A DNA stretch of 64,000 nucleotides from an uncultured Geobacteraceae bacterium (lineage in GTDB: Bacteria; Desulfobacterota; Desulfuromonadia; Geobacterales; Pseudopelobacteraceae): contig CAJAFV010000079.1 in NCBI GenBank assembly GCA_903939115.1, positions 119,939-183,938 of the forward strand. The letters are read 5' to 3'. A model generated the notes under the pieces. That model did no database searches. It was not told the DNA's origin and saw only the letters and a list, made by a program, of their open reading frames with translations. Numbering within the stretch: position 1 is the stretch's first letter; each line of letters opens with the position of its first letter. This document shows positions 51,910 through 61,626 of the stretch, piece by piece. The position numbers and the translations under genes are program-made.

Positions 51910-54345
51910 ATGCAGATTATCTCCATACATATCAAGAACATCAAGTCCCACCGCGATACGGAACTGTCTTTCTCCGCCGGAATCAATGTCCTTTCAGGTC
52001 CTAATGGTGCAGGAAAAAGCACCGTCTTTGAGGCCATCGGTTATGCCATGTTCGGTGTTGATGCCAAGGACTTTGTTTCCAACGTTGATCGTTTCCTCTC
52101 CATTGGCAGCAAAAAAGGTGAAATCAGCGTGGTTTTCCGGGCTGATGATGGCGAAACCTATCGGGTGAGTCGTACCGTGGGGGCCTCTGCTAAATGGCTG
52201 CTGGCTAAAGAGATCTGCGGCAACTTCGAGGTTGAAGATCATGCTCGCATGGAGGAAACCGAAGCACGTATTGCGGAAATACTCGGGCTCTCCAATGGCC
52301 GCTCGCTGGCTGAACAGTTCAAGTTGGTGATAGGTCCATTCCAAAATGACTTCCTGGGACCTTTTGTTATTAAACAAGCCACCAAGCGCCAGGAAGCATT
52401 TGACGAGATCCTTGGAATCGACGCCTGGCGTAAGACGTACAAGGGTACCAGCGGTCTTCTCTCGGCGGTACAAGAGCGGATGAAGTTGTTGGCAACAGAG
52501 GTGGCGGGAAAACAGGAACAGTTGGCAGTTCTGCCGGACAAAACCGCCGAATTAAAAACCATCAAAAACACTCTGGTTGTGCGACAGCAAGAGTTACAAG
52601 AGAAAGAATCGGCACTTGTCACGCTGGATACACGCCTGCTTGCGCTGGAATCGCGTGAAAAGGAGATTGTTGCCCTTAGCAATGAAGTCCAACTGCTACA
52701 GAACCGCATTACGGATGGTAACGTTAAAATTGCCGAGCAGAAAGTACGGGTTGAGGAAAGCCAGACAGCACTGAAGGTTGTTGAAAATGCCAAAGCAGGC
52801 AAGGAGGCGTTTGATCTCATTGAAGCTCGTCTGGTTGAATTGCGCAAGCAGGAACAGCAGCGGCGTGTTGTCGAACAGGAAATCGCCGGATTAGAAAAAG
52901 AAGCAGTCCGTTTTTCTCAGCTGCTGGTTCATGAACGAACAGAGATTGAAAAGACGGGTAAACAGTTGGATGTGGAGCAGGACAAGATCAACGAAACCAG
53001 AAAGGAACTGCAACCTGATGCAAACCTTTCTGCCATAGCCTCACGCTTACCAACTGTAAAGAAAGAAATCGAAGCTCTAATAGGGCAACGTTCTCAGTTG
53101 GATGGACGCCGGGAAAGTTTGCTGGAGGGTAAGGACAAGTTGGCCGAAGGAACATGCCCTTTCTTTCAGGAACAGTGTCACAACATTGCCGGGACTGCGC
53201 CTCGCGATGTCTTCAGCACACGCATTGCTGATCTGGATCGCCAGTCGTCTGAACTGGATGAAAAGTTGAAACAGCTGAACCTTCAACTAAAAGAGGCCGA
53301 GGCGGCAGAAAAGGATCTCAACAGCCGTGTTATCCGTTTGCAGGAACTGAACAAACAGGCCACCGGCCTGGAAGAGCGGCACAACAAAAACCGGGATAGA
53401 GCGGCAGCGCTGGGTACTATAGTAAAGCAGCAGGCTGATGCAGCCAAACTGGTAGAAACCCGCAAGGCTGATCTTAAAAACTTTGCTGATCTTGATACAT
53501 CTATCACCAAAGCAGATGAGGAGCGTCAACAGCACCTTCCTGCAAGGGATGCCTATACCGCCAATATGAATGTTGCTCAAGAGCTTGACGCCCGTTCTCA
53601 GCACCTGCAAAAGATGGTGCATTTGCTAGAGGAATTATCAAAAGAGATCACGGCTAAGCAGGCAGACCTCACTGAGAAAAAAAGTGGCTTTCAGTCCGAA
53701 CTTCTCCAACAGGCACGCCAGGATAAAGAAAAACTGCTTGCCGATGTAGCTACATTTCGCCAGCAGCTCATTGATCTTGGTCGCAATGCCGAACGGCTTG
53801 ACTCAGAAATTACCCATCTCAACAAGATTCAAAAAGAGGTTGAGGCCAAGCAAATAGAGATCAAGAGCTTCGAGGAGAAGGAAAAACTGGTCAAGTTTTT
53901 ACGCAACCAGATCTTCAAAAATGTATCCGCGCAGCTTTCCGAACGTTTCCGCGAGGAAATCAGCTTACGAGCTGACCGGATATACCGAACCATTGCCGAG
54001 TCTGATGAGGAATTGTATTGGGGAGAAAACTACCAGATTGTTCTCAAGGACATGCAGGACGCGATCATGCGGGAGCGCAGCGATGACCAACTATCCGGTG
54101 GTCAGATGATGAGTGCAGTTGTTGCCTTGCGCCTGGCACTGCTGCAGACCCTTGGTGCGCGGGTGGCATTTTTTGATGAGCCAACCTCCAACCTGGATGC
54201 GGCCCGCCGGGAAAACCTGGCTCATGCCTTCCGTGCCATTGATGTTGGCCGGGAAGAGGTCACCGAACACTGGTACGACCAGCTCTTTCTGGTCAGCCAC
54301 GATGTGGCTTTTACTGAAATCACGGATAAGATTATTGAACTGTAA
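51910..54345 (+). CDS. SbcC/Rad50-like SMC ATPase
   Basis: It encodes 811 residues, shorter than E. coli SbcC (about 1050). Walker A SGPNGAGKSTVFEAIG (~32), long coiled coils, signature LSGGQMMSAVVALRLAL (~720), Walker B VAFFDEPTSNLD (~750) and H-loop FLVSHD are present. The hook region reads CPFFQEQC (~415), a C-x6-C spacing instead of CxxC. Position beside the R-M genes suggests a defence nuclease working on foreign DNA ends. Confidence 0.85.
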   Translation: MQIISIHIKNIKSHRDTELSFSAGINVLSGPNGAGKSTVFEAIGYAMFGVDAKDFVSNVDRFLSIGSKKGEISVVFRADDGETYRVSRTVGASAKWLLAKEICGNFEVEDHARMEETEARIAEILGLSNGRSLAEQFKLVIGPFQNDFLGPFVIKQATKRQEAFDEILGIDAWRKTYKGTSGLLSAVQERMKLLATEVAGKQEQLAVLPDKTAELKTIKNTLVVRQQELQEKESALVTLDTRLLALESREKEIVALSNEVQLLQNRITDGNVKIAEQKVRVEESQTALKVVENAKAGKEAFDLIEARLVELRKQEQQRRVVEQEIAGLEKEAVRFSQLLVHERTEIEKTGKQLDVEQDKINETRKELQPDANLSAIASRLPTVKKEIEALIGQRSQLDGRRESLLEGKDKLAEGTCPFFQEQCHNIAGTAPRDVFSTRIADLDRQSSELDEKLKQLNLQLKEAEAAEKDLNSRVIRLQELNKQATGLEERHNKNRDRAAALGTIVKQQADAAKLVETRKADLKNFADLDTSITKADEERQQHLPARDAYTANMNVAQELDARSQHLQKMVHLLEELSKEITAKQADLTEKKSGFQSELLQQARQDKEKLLADVATFRQQLIDLGRNAERLDSEITHLNKIQKEVEAKQIEIKSFEEKEKLVKFLRNQIFKNVSAQLSERFREEISLRADRIYRTIAESDEELYWGENYQIVLKDMQDAIMRERSDDQLSGGQMMSAVVALRLALLQTLGARVAFFDEPTSNLDAARRENLAHAFRAIDVGREEVTEHWYDQLFLVSHDVAFTEITDKIIEL

Positions 54346-54425
54346 AAAATGGTTGAAAACTTTAGAACAAGAAGGTCAATTTGAGAATAAAATAGATTAT
54401 CCTGTGAGAATGTGAGGAGGGGGCA

Positions 54426-54710
54426 ATGACTAAAGCTGATATATTTGAGAAAGTTCAAGTAGGAATGGGTCTAACAAAGAAGGAGTCCGCTGATCTTGTT
54501 GAAGCGGTATTTTCTGTCATGAAAAGCACGCTCGAATCCGGTGAGAATCTTAAAATATCCGGCTTCGGCCATTTTGTCGTTAAACAGAAGGCCGACCGCC
54601 GTGGTCGCAACCCGCAAACCGGCGAGACGCTTACCATTGCAGCCAGACGGATATTGACGTTCAAGCCGAGTGGGGTTTTGAGGGAACAAATTAAGAAAGA
54701 GTTTGCATAA
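54426..54710 (+). CDS. IHF/HU-family protein (IHF-alpha-like)
   Basis: It encodes 94 residues behind GAGGAGGG. LTKKESADLVEAVFSVMKST, LKISGFGHFVVKQKADRRGR and NPQTGETLTIAARRILTFKP match IHF-alpha. It bends DNA. It is the second DNA-bending protein in the window and follows the SbcC-like gene by 80 bases. Confidence 0.92.
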   Translation: MTKADIFEKVQVGMGLTKKESADLVEAVFSVMKSTLESGENLKISGFGHFVVKQKADRRGRNPQTGETLTIAARRILTFKPSGVLREQIKKEFA

Positions 54711-54812
54711 TGAAATACAGATTGACCTCCATGTCAGATAAATGAATCTTTTTATGAATCTAAGGTGTTAGTTGAGGATAGATTTATGGATACTTTTTCA
54801 AAAACCGTTTTT

Positions 54813-55895
54813 CTATGCAGGCTTTTTTAGTTGGATAAGCGTTACGGTAATTCCAAATTTTGGATCTAGCATAGATTCTTCATATACCTCGATATTTGCG
54901 GTGATATCTTTGAACCAAATGCTCCCCTTCACAAAACCAGACCTTGTTTCCTTGGTTACAGGCGGATTGCTAATAAAATCATGTGCAAACGATCCAGGCA
55001 TAATCTGCCCAACAAGTTTAACAGGGAATGCGGCGGAGTAACTTCTCGTTATTAAGTCTTTGTCAGCGGTAAGATATACTGCTTTCGCTCCATAATAATC
55101 AGAATATTTATGAGCAAGAGCCGTCATGGAACACTTATATTTGTCGTGAGCTAATTTTTCAAAGACTTCAAGAGAAGGAGCGATTTTCTTAAAGTCTTTT
55201 TTTACGATCGCCCCGGGAAGCAAAAGCTCTCCAGCAAACTGCCTCGCTTCTATTTCCAATTGGTCATCATGGTCGAGTGATTTCTTATCTTTCAGGCGAC
55301 AAAAAGTATGCTTAAGGTGCCATGGCATTACAAGGTGACCAAGCAAAATAGCGACTGTAAATTTATTACGCTCGTGATTATCACTTTTGCCGTTAACAAG
55401 TATTAAAGGGTTTTCTGGGTTTTTGTATAATATCCCTTCTTTGTCGGCAATATCGGCGTATAGAACTTCCACTCCAAGTTTTTCTGCTATTCCAAAAACA
55501 TCCACGGGAACTTCATTGACTTTGCAGAAATCTATAACAAATTTTGCATACTCTGTTGGAGAAGTAAAAAATGGAAAATTTTTGTAAAATTTAGTCCCTG
55601 CAAGTTGGTAAATGTATTCAGTGATATTATTCTTCTTGTCATTATCCAAGTGAGAGATCACGGAGAATATCAGCTTATTAGAGGGGTAATCCCCCACTTT
55701 TGCATCTCCACTTAAAATATATTCGAGAGGTACGTCCAATTGGTGGCTTATCTTGAGAATTAATCCATACGACGGATTCCTATTACCACTTTCGATTTGG
55801 CTAATGAAGGCAGTTGTCACGCCAACAGCATCAGCAAGTACGGCCTGTGTAAGATGCTTTGTCTTCCTTTTTTCAGCGATCCTTATACCGATCAT
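54813..55895 (-). CDS. XRE regulator with degenerate ImmA/IrrE domain
   Basis: It encodes 360 residues from ATG 55895, chosen for GGGAGA upstream. The N-terminal HTH is LTQAVLADAVGVTTAFISQI (~16). A long ImmA/IrrE-like (COG2856) domain follows (DVFGIAEKLGVEVLYAD; QLEIEARQFAGELLLPG). The zinc protease motif expected as HExxH reads ILLGHL, so the first His and the Glu are absent and proteolysis is doubtful. It faces a 10-bp palindrome that is a likely operator. Confidence 0.78.
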   Translation of the reverse strand: MIGIRIAEKRKTKHLTQAVLADAVGVTTAFISQIESGNRNPSYGLILKISHQLDVPLEYILSGDAKVGDYPSNKLIFSVISHLDNDKKNNITEYIYQLAGTKFYKNFPFFTSPTEYAKFVIDFCKVNEVPVDVFGIAEKLGVEVLYADIADKEGILYKNPENPLILVNGKSDNHERNKFTVAILLGHLVMPWHLKHTFCRLKDKKSLDHDDQLEIEARQFAGELLLPGAIVKKDFKKIAPSLEVFEKLAHDKYKCSMTALAHKYSDYYGAKAVYLTADKDLITRSYSAAFPVKLVGQIMPGSFAHDFISNPPVTKETRSGFVKGSIWFKDITANIEVYEESMLDPKFGITVTLIQLKKPA

Positions 55896-55971
55896 ATTTA
55901 GTCTCCCGTATAACAATCAGTGCATATAAAGATTAACATTTAGCACAAATATATAAGTGATGTGTATATAT

Positions 55972-56002
55972 TTTTGATACGCTATCACAAAACGTATCAA
56001 AA
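55972..56002. promoter_or_regulatory. Operator-like palindrome between divergent genes
   Basis: TTTTGATACG and CGTATCAAAA are perfect 10-bp inverted arms spaced by 11 bases. They lie about 75 bases before the XRE gene and 110 bases before the DUF2188 frame. Autoregulation by the XRE protein is inferred. Confidence 0.6.
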
Positions 56003-56115
56003 TAATGTTAAATAAAATAATAGCTGAAAGTTAAATTTGTTGACATGTTTTTTATATTGATCTATAAATGCAGTTAACGTTGTGATTTCAAAAAACTCAC
56101 TTAAGGAGAATATAT

Positions 56116-56338
56116 ATGAGCAGAGCATCATGTAGTTCCAAATCAAGAAGGCGGTTGGGATGTAAAGCGAAACGGAGCAGACAGGGCTTCAGGACATTTC
56201 GAGACAAAACAGGAGGCAGTAAATCAAGGCCGTAAAATAAGTCAGAACCAAGGCACCGAATTTGTCATCCATAACAAGGATGGGAAAATCTCGAATTCAG
56301 ACAGTCACGGCAATGATCCATTTCCACCAAAAGGGTAA
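56116..56338 (+). pseudogene. DUF2188 protein, frameshifted near the start
   Basis: ATG 56116 has a strong AAGGAG site but runs into another frame after about four codons. The DUF2188 sequence (HHVVPNQEGGWDVKRNGADR, FVIHNKDGKISNSDSHGNDP) continues to TAA 56336 in a frame with no usable start codon. A one- or two-base change near 56126 explains it; a sequencing error is possible. Confidence 0.6.
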
Positions 56339-56353
56339 CTAAGGAGCGGAATT

Positions 56354-56659
56354 ATGGCAAAATGGGCGGATTACGGGATTTCAGAAGTCCGATACAACGG
56401 CGAACACTCACACATCAACCAGGTGAAGGTTCATGCAGACAATGGTGAAACCATATCCATTGCTACCATCTGGAAACGTGAAGATGTCGTCAAGGCATTA
56501 GAGAATGGTAAAACCTTTGTGACGATTTTGAATAGTACCGAAGGAAAATGGAAAAAGGGCCAACTTATTTACATTATAAAAGTGGCTGGCATTAAGTTCA
56601 TAAAGACTGTCGATAACAATACTCCATCTGACAATCTTGAAAATCTTCCTGAATTTTAA
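56354..56659 (+). CDS. DUF3892 protein
   Basis: It encodes 101 residues behind AAGGAGCGG. ADYGISEVRYNGEHSHINQV and IKTVDNNTPSDNLENLPEF match DUF3892. Function is unknown; such small proteins cluster with DUF2188 and DUF3606 genes on mobile elements. Confidence 0.8.
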   Translation: MAKWADYGISEVRYNGEHSHINQVKVHADNGETISIATIWKREDVVKALENGKTFVTILNSTEGKWKKGQLIYIIKVAGIKFIKTVDNNTPSDNLENLPEF

Positions 56660-56687
56660 TAGGAAATCTAATACAAAGGAGCACAAC

Positions 56688-56864
56688 ATGGCAGATAATA
56701 AAAAGTTAACAGGTAGTCCAGACAATAAGAGGATCGATATTCATGACCATAATGAAGTCCGGAATTGGACAAAGTCTTTTGGTTGCACCCAAGACGAACT
56801 GAAGAAAGCGGTAAATGCAGTGGGCACGTCTGCGGCTGCCGTAAAAAAGCACCTAAGTAAGTAG
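56688..56864 (+). CDS. DUF3606 protein
   Basis: It encodes 58 residues from ATG 56688 after AAGGAGCAC. RIDIHDHNEVRNWTKSFGCT and LKKAVNAVGTSAAAVKKHL match DUF3606. Function is unknown. It shares direction with the DUF3892 gene. Confidence 0.8.
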   Translation: MADNKKLTGSPDNKRIDIHDHNEVRNWTKSFGCTQDELKKAVNAVGTSAAAVKKHLSK

Positions 56865-57028
56865 TCTTAGCGACCGGTTCTTCTGGAAAAACCAAAGAGC
56901 CGGGCAAATACTTCTTTCGCCAGCCCCTCTTGATCGTAAACTCGGTACACATACGCCACCAGCAAATGTGAATCCATTATTGTCATAATTAGCGCCAAAC
57001 ATAAATTGGAAGCAAGACAGGAGGGCAT

Positions 57029-57958
57029 ATGCCCGGAGCATACGCACACATTACACTGGTTAATGAGTTTAGAAACCCAGAGCGGCTTGAAAATATCGTT
57101 GGGTTGCCAAAAGAGGCCATGATAGCCCTTTATAAATCGTTTAAATACTGCGAGCTTGGCGCGGTTAGCCCTGACTATCCTTACCTCGCGTTAGGTGATG
57201 GAGAGGCAGCTGACTGGGCTGATCTGATGCATTATACTCACACCGGCCAGATGATACAGACGGGTGTGAAGTTTGTGAGTGCTATGAGCGGTGAGAAGCA
57301 AGAGAAGTGCCTTGCCTGGTTATTGGGCTATTCCGCACATGTCGCAGCAGACGTTACTATACATCCCGTTGTTGAACTTATTGTGGGGCCGTATAAGGGT
57401 AATGAGCAAGATCATAGAACTTGTGAAATGAACCAGGATGCCTATATTTTCCAAAGGTTAAATGTGGGTGAAGTTGGTTTGTCTGACCACCTGGAAAGCG
57501 GCATTGCATCCTGTAGTGACCTAAACGATGGAGAAAAGATGGATCCGGACATTGTTAATTTATGGATCGGAATGATGAGGGAAGTGCACTCCACCATATT
57601 TAATGACAATTCTCCTGACGTTAACAAGTGGCATGATCGGTTCAACCTGATAGTAGAGGATATTGCAGCAGCCGGCAACCATCTACTGCCTTTTGCCAGA
57701 CATGTTGCAACAGGCATGGGGTTGATTTACCCGGCTGCCAATGAGGTTGATAAACAGTACATTGAAAAACTGCCTGTCCCAAGCGGCACCATGAACTACA
57801 ATGACCTGTTTAATAAAGCACTCTACAGTATTGAAAAAGTTTGGGTGCTTATAGCTTGCGGTGTACTAAATGCTGATGCTGCTTATATGACGCAAATCGG
57901 CAACTGGGATCTCGATACTGGACGCAACGAAAATAACGATCTCGTTTTCTGGGGGTGA
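57029..57958 (+). CDS. Zinc-dependent phospholipase C-like protein
   Basis: It encodes 309 residues behind GACAGGAGG. PGAYAHITLVNEF, CELGAVSPDYPYL and LLGYSAHVAADVTIHPVVEL supply the His/Asp residues of the Zn_dep_PLPC family (all-helical, binds zinc). No signal peptide is visible, so it is probably cytosolic. The substrate is unknown. The stop overlaps the next start. Confidence 0.8.
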   Translation: MPGAYAHITLVNEFRNPERLENIVGLPKEAMIALYKSFKYCELGAVSPDYPYLALGDGEAADWADLMHYTHTGQMIQTGVKFVSAMSGEKQEKCLAWLLGYSAHVAADVTIHPVVELIVGPYKGNEQDHRTCEMNQDAYIFQRLNVGEVGLSDHLESGIASCSDLNDGEKMDPDIVNLWIGMMREVHSTIFNDNSPDVNKWHDRFNLIVEDIAAAGNHLLPFARHVATGMGLIYPAANEVDKQYIEKLPVPSGTMNYNDLFNKALYSIEKVWVLIACGVLNADAAYMTQIGNWDLDTGRNENNDLVFWG

Positions 57959-58389
57959 TGATGAAGTTTCTAGGAATTGTAAGCAGCGTGATTGTGATTG
58001 GTACATTTACGTTTTGTTGCGGTTGTACGATGTGCCTTGCTGGCGAACAAGAAGAAATGTTCACTCTGGCATCTGCACTGACAAAATTAACTACAGCGGT
58101 AGAGTCGAAAGTCAGATTTGAGAATACTCCAACCGACTTGAACAGCCAGAAGCTTCTACAGTTGGCAACCCAGCATGATCCAGGATTACTTAACCCATTT
58201 TCAGAGTACGTACTGAAGACAGCGAACCAAAACAGACACGCGATCGTGCTGGTTTGCACTGCTGATGGCATGAAAGCCTTATTGGAGGATGCGGGATGCA
58301 CATCGAAAATGGATATGCATTGGTGGCGAGATCAACCGGATCGACCCTGCGAAATATCGCAGAACATATGTGCGACCACATCCCTTTAA
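57958..58389 (+). CDS. Exported hypothetical protein
   Basis: It encodes 143 residues with an N-terminal hydrophobic segment (FLGIVSSVIVIGTFTFCCGC), probably a signal or lipoprotein signal. The rest has CTADGMKALLEDAGC and further Cys. I do not recognise it. It overlaps the phospholipase-like gene by one base, suggesting a joint transcript. Confidence 0.55.
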   Translation: MMKFLGIVSSVIVIGTFTFCCGCTMCLAGEQEEMFTLASALTKLTTAVESKVRFENTPTDLNSQKLLQLATQHDPGLLNPFSEYVLKTANQNRHAIVLVCTADGMKALLEDAGCTSKMDMHWWRDQPDRPCEISQNICATTSL

Positions 58390-58730
58390 TGCTATTCAAT
58401 GTTTGTGCTGGAGGAGTTAATATCCTAAGAGCCCAAATAAAAATCAATACGGCTCTGGCCCCGTGACCTTACCATTATGCCACCTTTCCGCACTATTCTG
58501 GACCTATGGCCTTGTCAACGTCAAATATATACCGATTTAAGTATAATAGAGATCCATATAAAAACCTAAAAAACAGTATGTTGACCCTGTGTAAGATGTA
58601 AAAAAACAACCTGTACACTAGGCTTTGGTTGCAACCACATGATGTTGTGGCTTTAGATAACTCAGGTGTTGATTTATGCAGTTTTCGCGTTCGCCAGTTT
58701 GATATAAATGACAAAATAGAGGAGTGCAGC
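58390..58730. other. Spacer without a supported gene
   Basis: AT-rich. A weak hairpin CCACA/TGTGG lies near 58636-58652. An upstream extension of the next frame to 58629 is open but has no ribosome site. Confidence 0.4.
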
Positions 58731-58985
58731 GTGTTAGATTATCTGAAAGTGACTTGGCAGAACCTGAAAGAAATTTTACTCGTTGCCCTACCTGGCACCT
58801 TGTTGGTCATGATCTTCGCACTAATCGGAGGCGGGCTTGGCTATTTGCTTGCCGCTCATCCAACTATATGGATCCGGTCTATTGTCGTGGCGTTGATGAT
58901 TTTTTGTTTTATCATCTGGGTAACATTATGGGACCCGCGCTGCTCGTATAACCGTAGACGGTATTTGGGTATGAACAAGCATTGA
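58731..58985 (+). CDS. Small membrane protein
   Basis: It encodes 84 residues from GTG 58731 behind GAGGAG. Two membrane helices (EILLVALPGTLLVMIFALIG; IRSIVVALMIFCFIIWVT) and a basic C-terminus are seen. No family recognised. Confidence 0.5.
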   Translation: MLDYLKVTWQNLKEILLVALPGTLLVMIFALIGGGLGYLLAAHPTIWIRSIVVALMIFCFIIWVTLWDPRCSYNRRRYLGMNKH

Positions 58986-59111
58986 ATTAAACATAAGTTC
59001 TACCTCCACAGTACGCATTATGTTTCGCCAGTTGAATATGCACAAAAACTCTCAGTTGCGATCAAAGCACAATTGTCACTCCTCGAACGAAAGTAGAGCA
59101 GGATATCGAGT

Positions 59112-59855
59112 ATGAGCCTGATAATAAGCGACCTTCATGGTAATTACGCCAAATGCAAGGCGTTCATTGAATACCTCCCAGAAGAAGAGCACATTATCCT
59201 TGGCGATTTCATGGATTCGTTCTCCGCCTCCGACGCAGATATCATAGCCACCTTTAAGCTTGCCGTTGCCAACGAATGTGTTCTTTTATGCGGAAACCAC
59301 GAACTTCCGTATCTAAGCAACGCCCATGGATATTTCAGGTGTTCAGGAAACAGGTATAGTCCAGAGCTATTTCATGTCGTAAATATGTATAAGGGGCTTC
59401 TCCATGGCTCTCTCGTACGCGATGACTACCTTCTCACCCACGGCGGACTTTCTAAAAAACACGGAAAGGCATTTAAGACGATGGAAGATGCGAGTGACTG
59501 GATCAATTCTGAGTTTGACTGGTATATAAATCAACCCGTAGCACCGGAATCTCTTGCCTCTATTTTTGACATAGGTTCACTTCGCGGCGGTTATCAAGAT
59601 GTTTCGGGAATATTCTGGTGTTCAATTGGCCATGAAAAGATGGATATTCGCTTTAACCAAGTTGTTGGTCATACGGCCCGTCCTGATCCGCTTGAGTTGT
59701 TTGAGGGAAAGGGAAAGAACAAAATGAAACACGTCGGAATAGACTCACCGAAGTTCATTTGCTACAACACTGCGACTCATGAACTGGAAGATTTTATGCT
59801 GGAAGAATATAGGCACGACGAACAGCTTAGAAGTAAGCTGGAGAGGCAGTTCTGA
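59112..59855 (+). CDS. Metallophosphoesterase (PrpA/PPP-like)
   Basis: It encodes 247 residues. ISDLHGNYAK (~5), ILGDFMDS (~29), LLCGNHELPYL (~58), LLTHGGLS (~102) and VVGHTARP (~188) supply the two-metal site of calcineurin-like phosphatases, closest to bacterial Ser/Thr phosphatases. GDFMDS differs from the usual GDxVDRG. Substrate unknown; single gene. Confidence 0.8.
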   Translation: MSLIISDLHGNYAKCKAFIEYLPEEEHIILGDFMDSFSASDADIIATFKLAVANECVLLCGNHELPYLSNAHGYFRCSGNRYSPELFHVVNMYKGLLHGSLVRDDYLLTHGGLSKKHGKAFKTMEDASDWINSEFDWYINQPVAPESLASIFDIGSLRGGYQDVSGIFWCSIGHEKMDIRFNQVVGHTARPDPLELFEGKGKNKMKHVGIDSPKFICYNTATHELEDFMLEEYRHDEQLRSKLERQF

Positions 59856-60049
59856 TCCTTTTTGACAGTCGGGCGTGAAAAGAAAACTGTATGTCAATGA
59901 ATCAATAAAGGTCGGTGGTTGAACTTTTTTGCAATGCAGTGGTGACCTAAATAATCAACAGATTTGAGAGAACGGTTATAAATATGAGGGCAACTGCTGG
60001 ATAAAAATGTTTTTACTAATTTATAAGTGTATGCAATACTATCCGCACC

Positions 60050-60652
60050 ATGACAGAGTCCATTAATCAGGCCATAGAAAAAATCAGGAGCTTTGGTGGA
60101 GCGTTTCGCACAGGCGCTGCGCTGCGGCAGGGAATACACCCACGAACTCTTTACGCTATGCGCGATAGTGGTATTCTTGAGCAGCTATCTCGTGGTTCTT
60201 ACCGACTAGCGGGACAAGGGTCGCTCTCAAACCCTGACCTGGTGACCGTGGCATCACGGGTTCCTCAAGGCGTACTCTGTCTTATCTCAGCTCTATCATT
60301 CCACAATCTGACGACACAAATTCCTCACCACGTTTCTATTGCGCTTGGCCGATCTATGAGGAATCCAACAATTGGGTTCCCACCGCTAAAGGTGTATCGC
60401 TACGATGAGCAATGTTACCAGTCTGGAATAGAGGAACACCTTATCGACGGGATTGCCGTCAATGTATATTGTCCAGAGAAAACACTTGCCGACTGTTTCA
60501 AGTTTCGCAACAAGATCGGTATGGACATAGTACTTGAAGCTCTCAAGAGCTATCGTGAAAGTTCGATTTTTAAAATCAAAGAGCTTCTTCAATACGCCAG
60601 AATCTGCCGAGTCGAGAAGATTATGAAACCTTATTTGGAGGCTCTTTTGTGA
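60050..60652 (+). CDS. abiEi: Type IV antitoxin/transcriptional repressor AbiEi
   Basis: It encodes 200 residues. The N-terminal winged HTH (FRTGAALRQGIHPRTLYAMR; LEQLSRGSYRL) and the C-terminal domain (ISALSFHNLTTQIPHHVSIA; VYCPEKTLADCFKFRNKIG) match AbiEi. It binds its own promoter and protects from AbiEii without direct complex. No clear ribosome site precedes ATG 60050, so the mRNA may be leaderless. A four-base overlap (GTGA) couples it to the toxin. Confidence 0.88.
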   Translation: MTESINQAIEKIRSFGGAFRTGAALRQGIHPRTLYAMRDSGILEQLSRGSYRLAGQGSLSNPDLVTVASRVPQGVLCLISALSFHNLTTQIPHHVSIALGRSMRNPTIGFPPLKVYRYDEQCYQSGIEEHLIDGIAVNVYCPEKTLADCFKFRNKIGMDIVLEALKSYRESSIFKIKELLQYARICRVEKIMKPYLEALL

Positions 60653-61563
60653 GTAGAAGTACTGTAACAAATGTAGCGGCATCAATTCGACAAAAACTAT
60701 TGAACATCGCCAGAAGTGATCTTCGACCGTTCGGTGAGTTGTTACAATATTACGCAATGGAGCGTTTTCTCTACCGCCTGTCCTGCTCTCACTACTCTGA
60801 TCGTTTTGTCCTGAAGGGTGCTTTGATGCTCAGAATATGGAATGCAGAGGACTACCGGTCGACGATGGACATCGACATGATCGGTAGAACAAGTAATGAC
60901 CCAACTGCCATAGAATTGCAGATCCGAGATATAATCAACACAAATGTCCTTGCAGATGGACTGATTTTTCTGTCAGACACCATCCAGTGTGTCAACATAA
61001 CGGAAGATGCTGACTACAAAGGGGTTCGGGTTCGGTTCCAAGGTACTTTGGAGTCAGCACGCATTGCAATGCAGATTGACATTGGGTTTGGGGATATTGT
61101 TTATCCAGACCCTGAATTGCATCTCATGCCTACATTTCTTGATCAGCCCGCACCTCGGATTCTATGCTATAGCAAAGAAAGTGCGATAGCAGAAAAATTT
61201 GAGGCGATGATGCGCCTTAGAGAGTTGAACAGTAGAATGAAAGACTTTTATGACATTTGGCAGCTTTCTCGGCAGTTCGATTTCGATGGCAACCAGCTTT
61301 CGCAGGCGGTAAAGTACACTTTTGAAAATCGTGGAAGCATTATCGACTATGATTTCATTGCATCAACGGATATTTTTGCCAAGACCCATCAGGTACAATG
61401 GAAAGCATTTGTTGGGAGACTGCAGCAGCCTTATCTTCCTGAGCAATTGTCCGACATACTTACGCAGGTAAAGTCTTTCTTGCTGCCAATCGCTGAGGCG
61501 GCCAGCAACACCAAATTATTTTCAGGCACCTGGGAAGCTCCCGGTCCATGGCAGGCAGATTAA
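60649..61563 (+). CDS. abiEii: Type IV toxin AbiEii nucleotidyltransferase
   Basis: It encodes 304 residues from GTG 60649. FVLKGALMLRIWN and STMDIDMIGR (~78) form the nucleotidyltransferase motif with two Asp. KESAIAEKFEAMMRLRELNS and RMKDFYDIW complete the family pattern. Such enzymes add nucleotides to tRNA and stop growth or phage production. Together with AbiEi it stabilises the element and may abort phage infection. Confidence 0.9.
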   Translation: MSRSTVTNVAASIRQKLLNIARSDLRPFGELLQYYAMERFLYRLSCSHYSDRFVLKGALMLRIWNAEDYRSTMDIDMIGRTSNDPTAIELQIRDIINTNVLADGLIFLSDTIQCVNITEDADYKGVRVRFQGTLESARIAMQIDIGFGDIVYPDPELHLMPTFLDQPAPRILCYSKESAIAEKFEAMMRLRELNSRMKDFYDIWQLSRQFDFDGNQLSQAVKYTFENRGSIIDYDFIASTDIFAKTHQVQWKAFVGRLQQPYLPEQLSDILTQVKSFLLPIAEAASNTKLFSGTWEAPGPWQAD

Positions 61564-61626
61564 GTTATGGCATGAAAAGTCAAAAAAACGTGGTAGAACA
61601 CGGCATGGCGTCCACTCATCCGTTTC

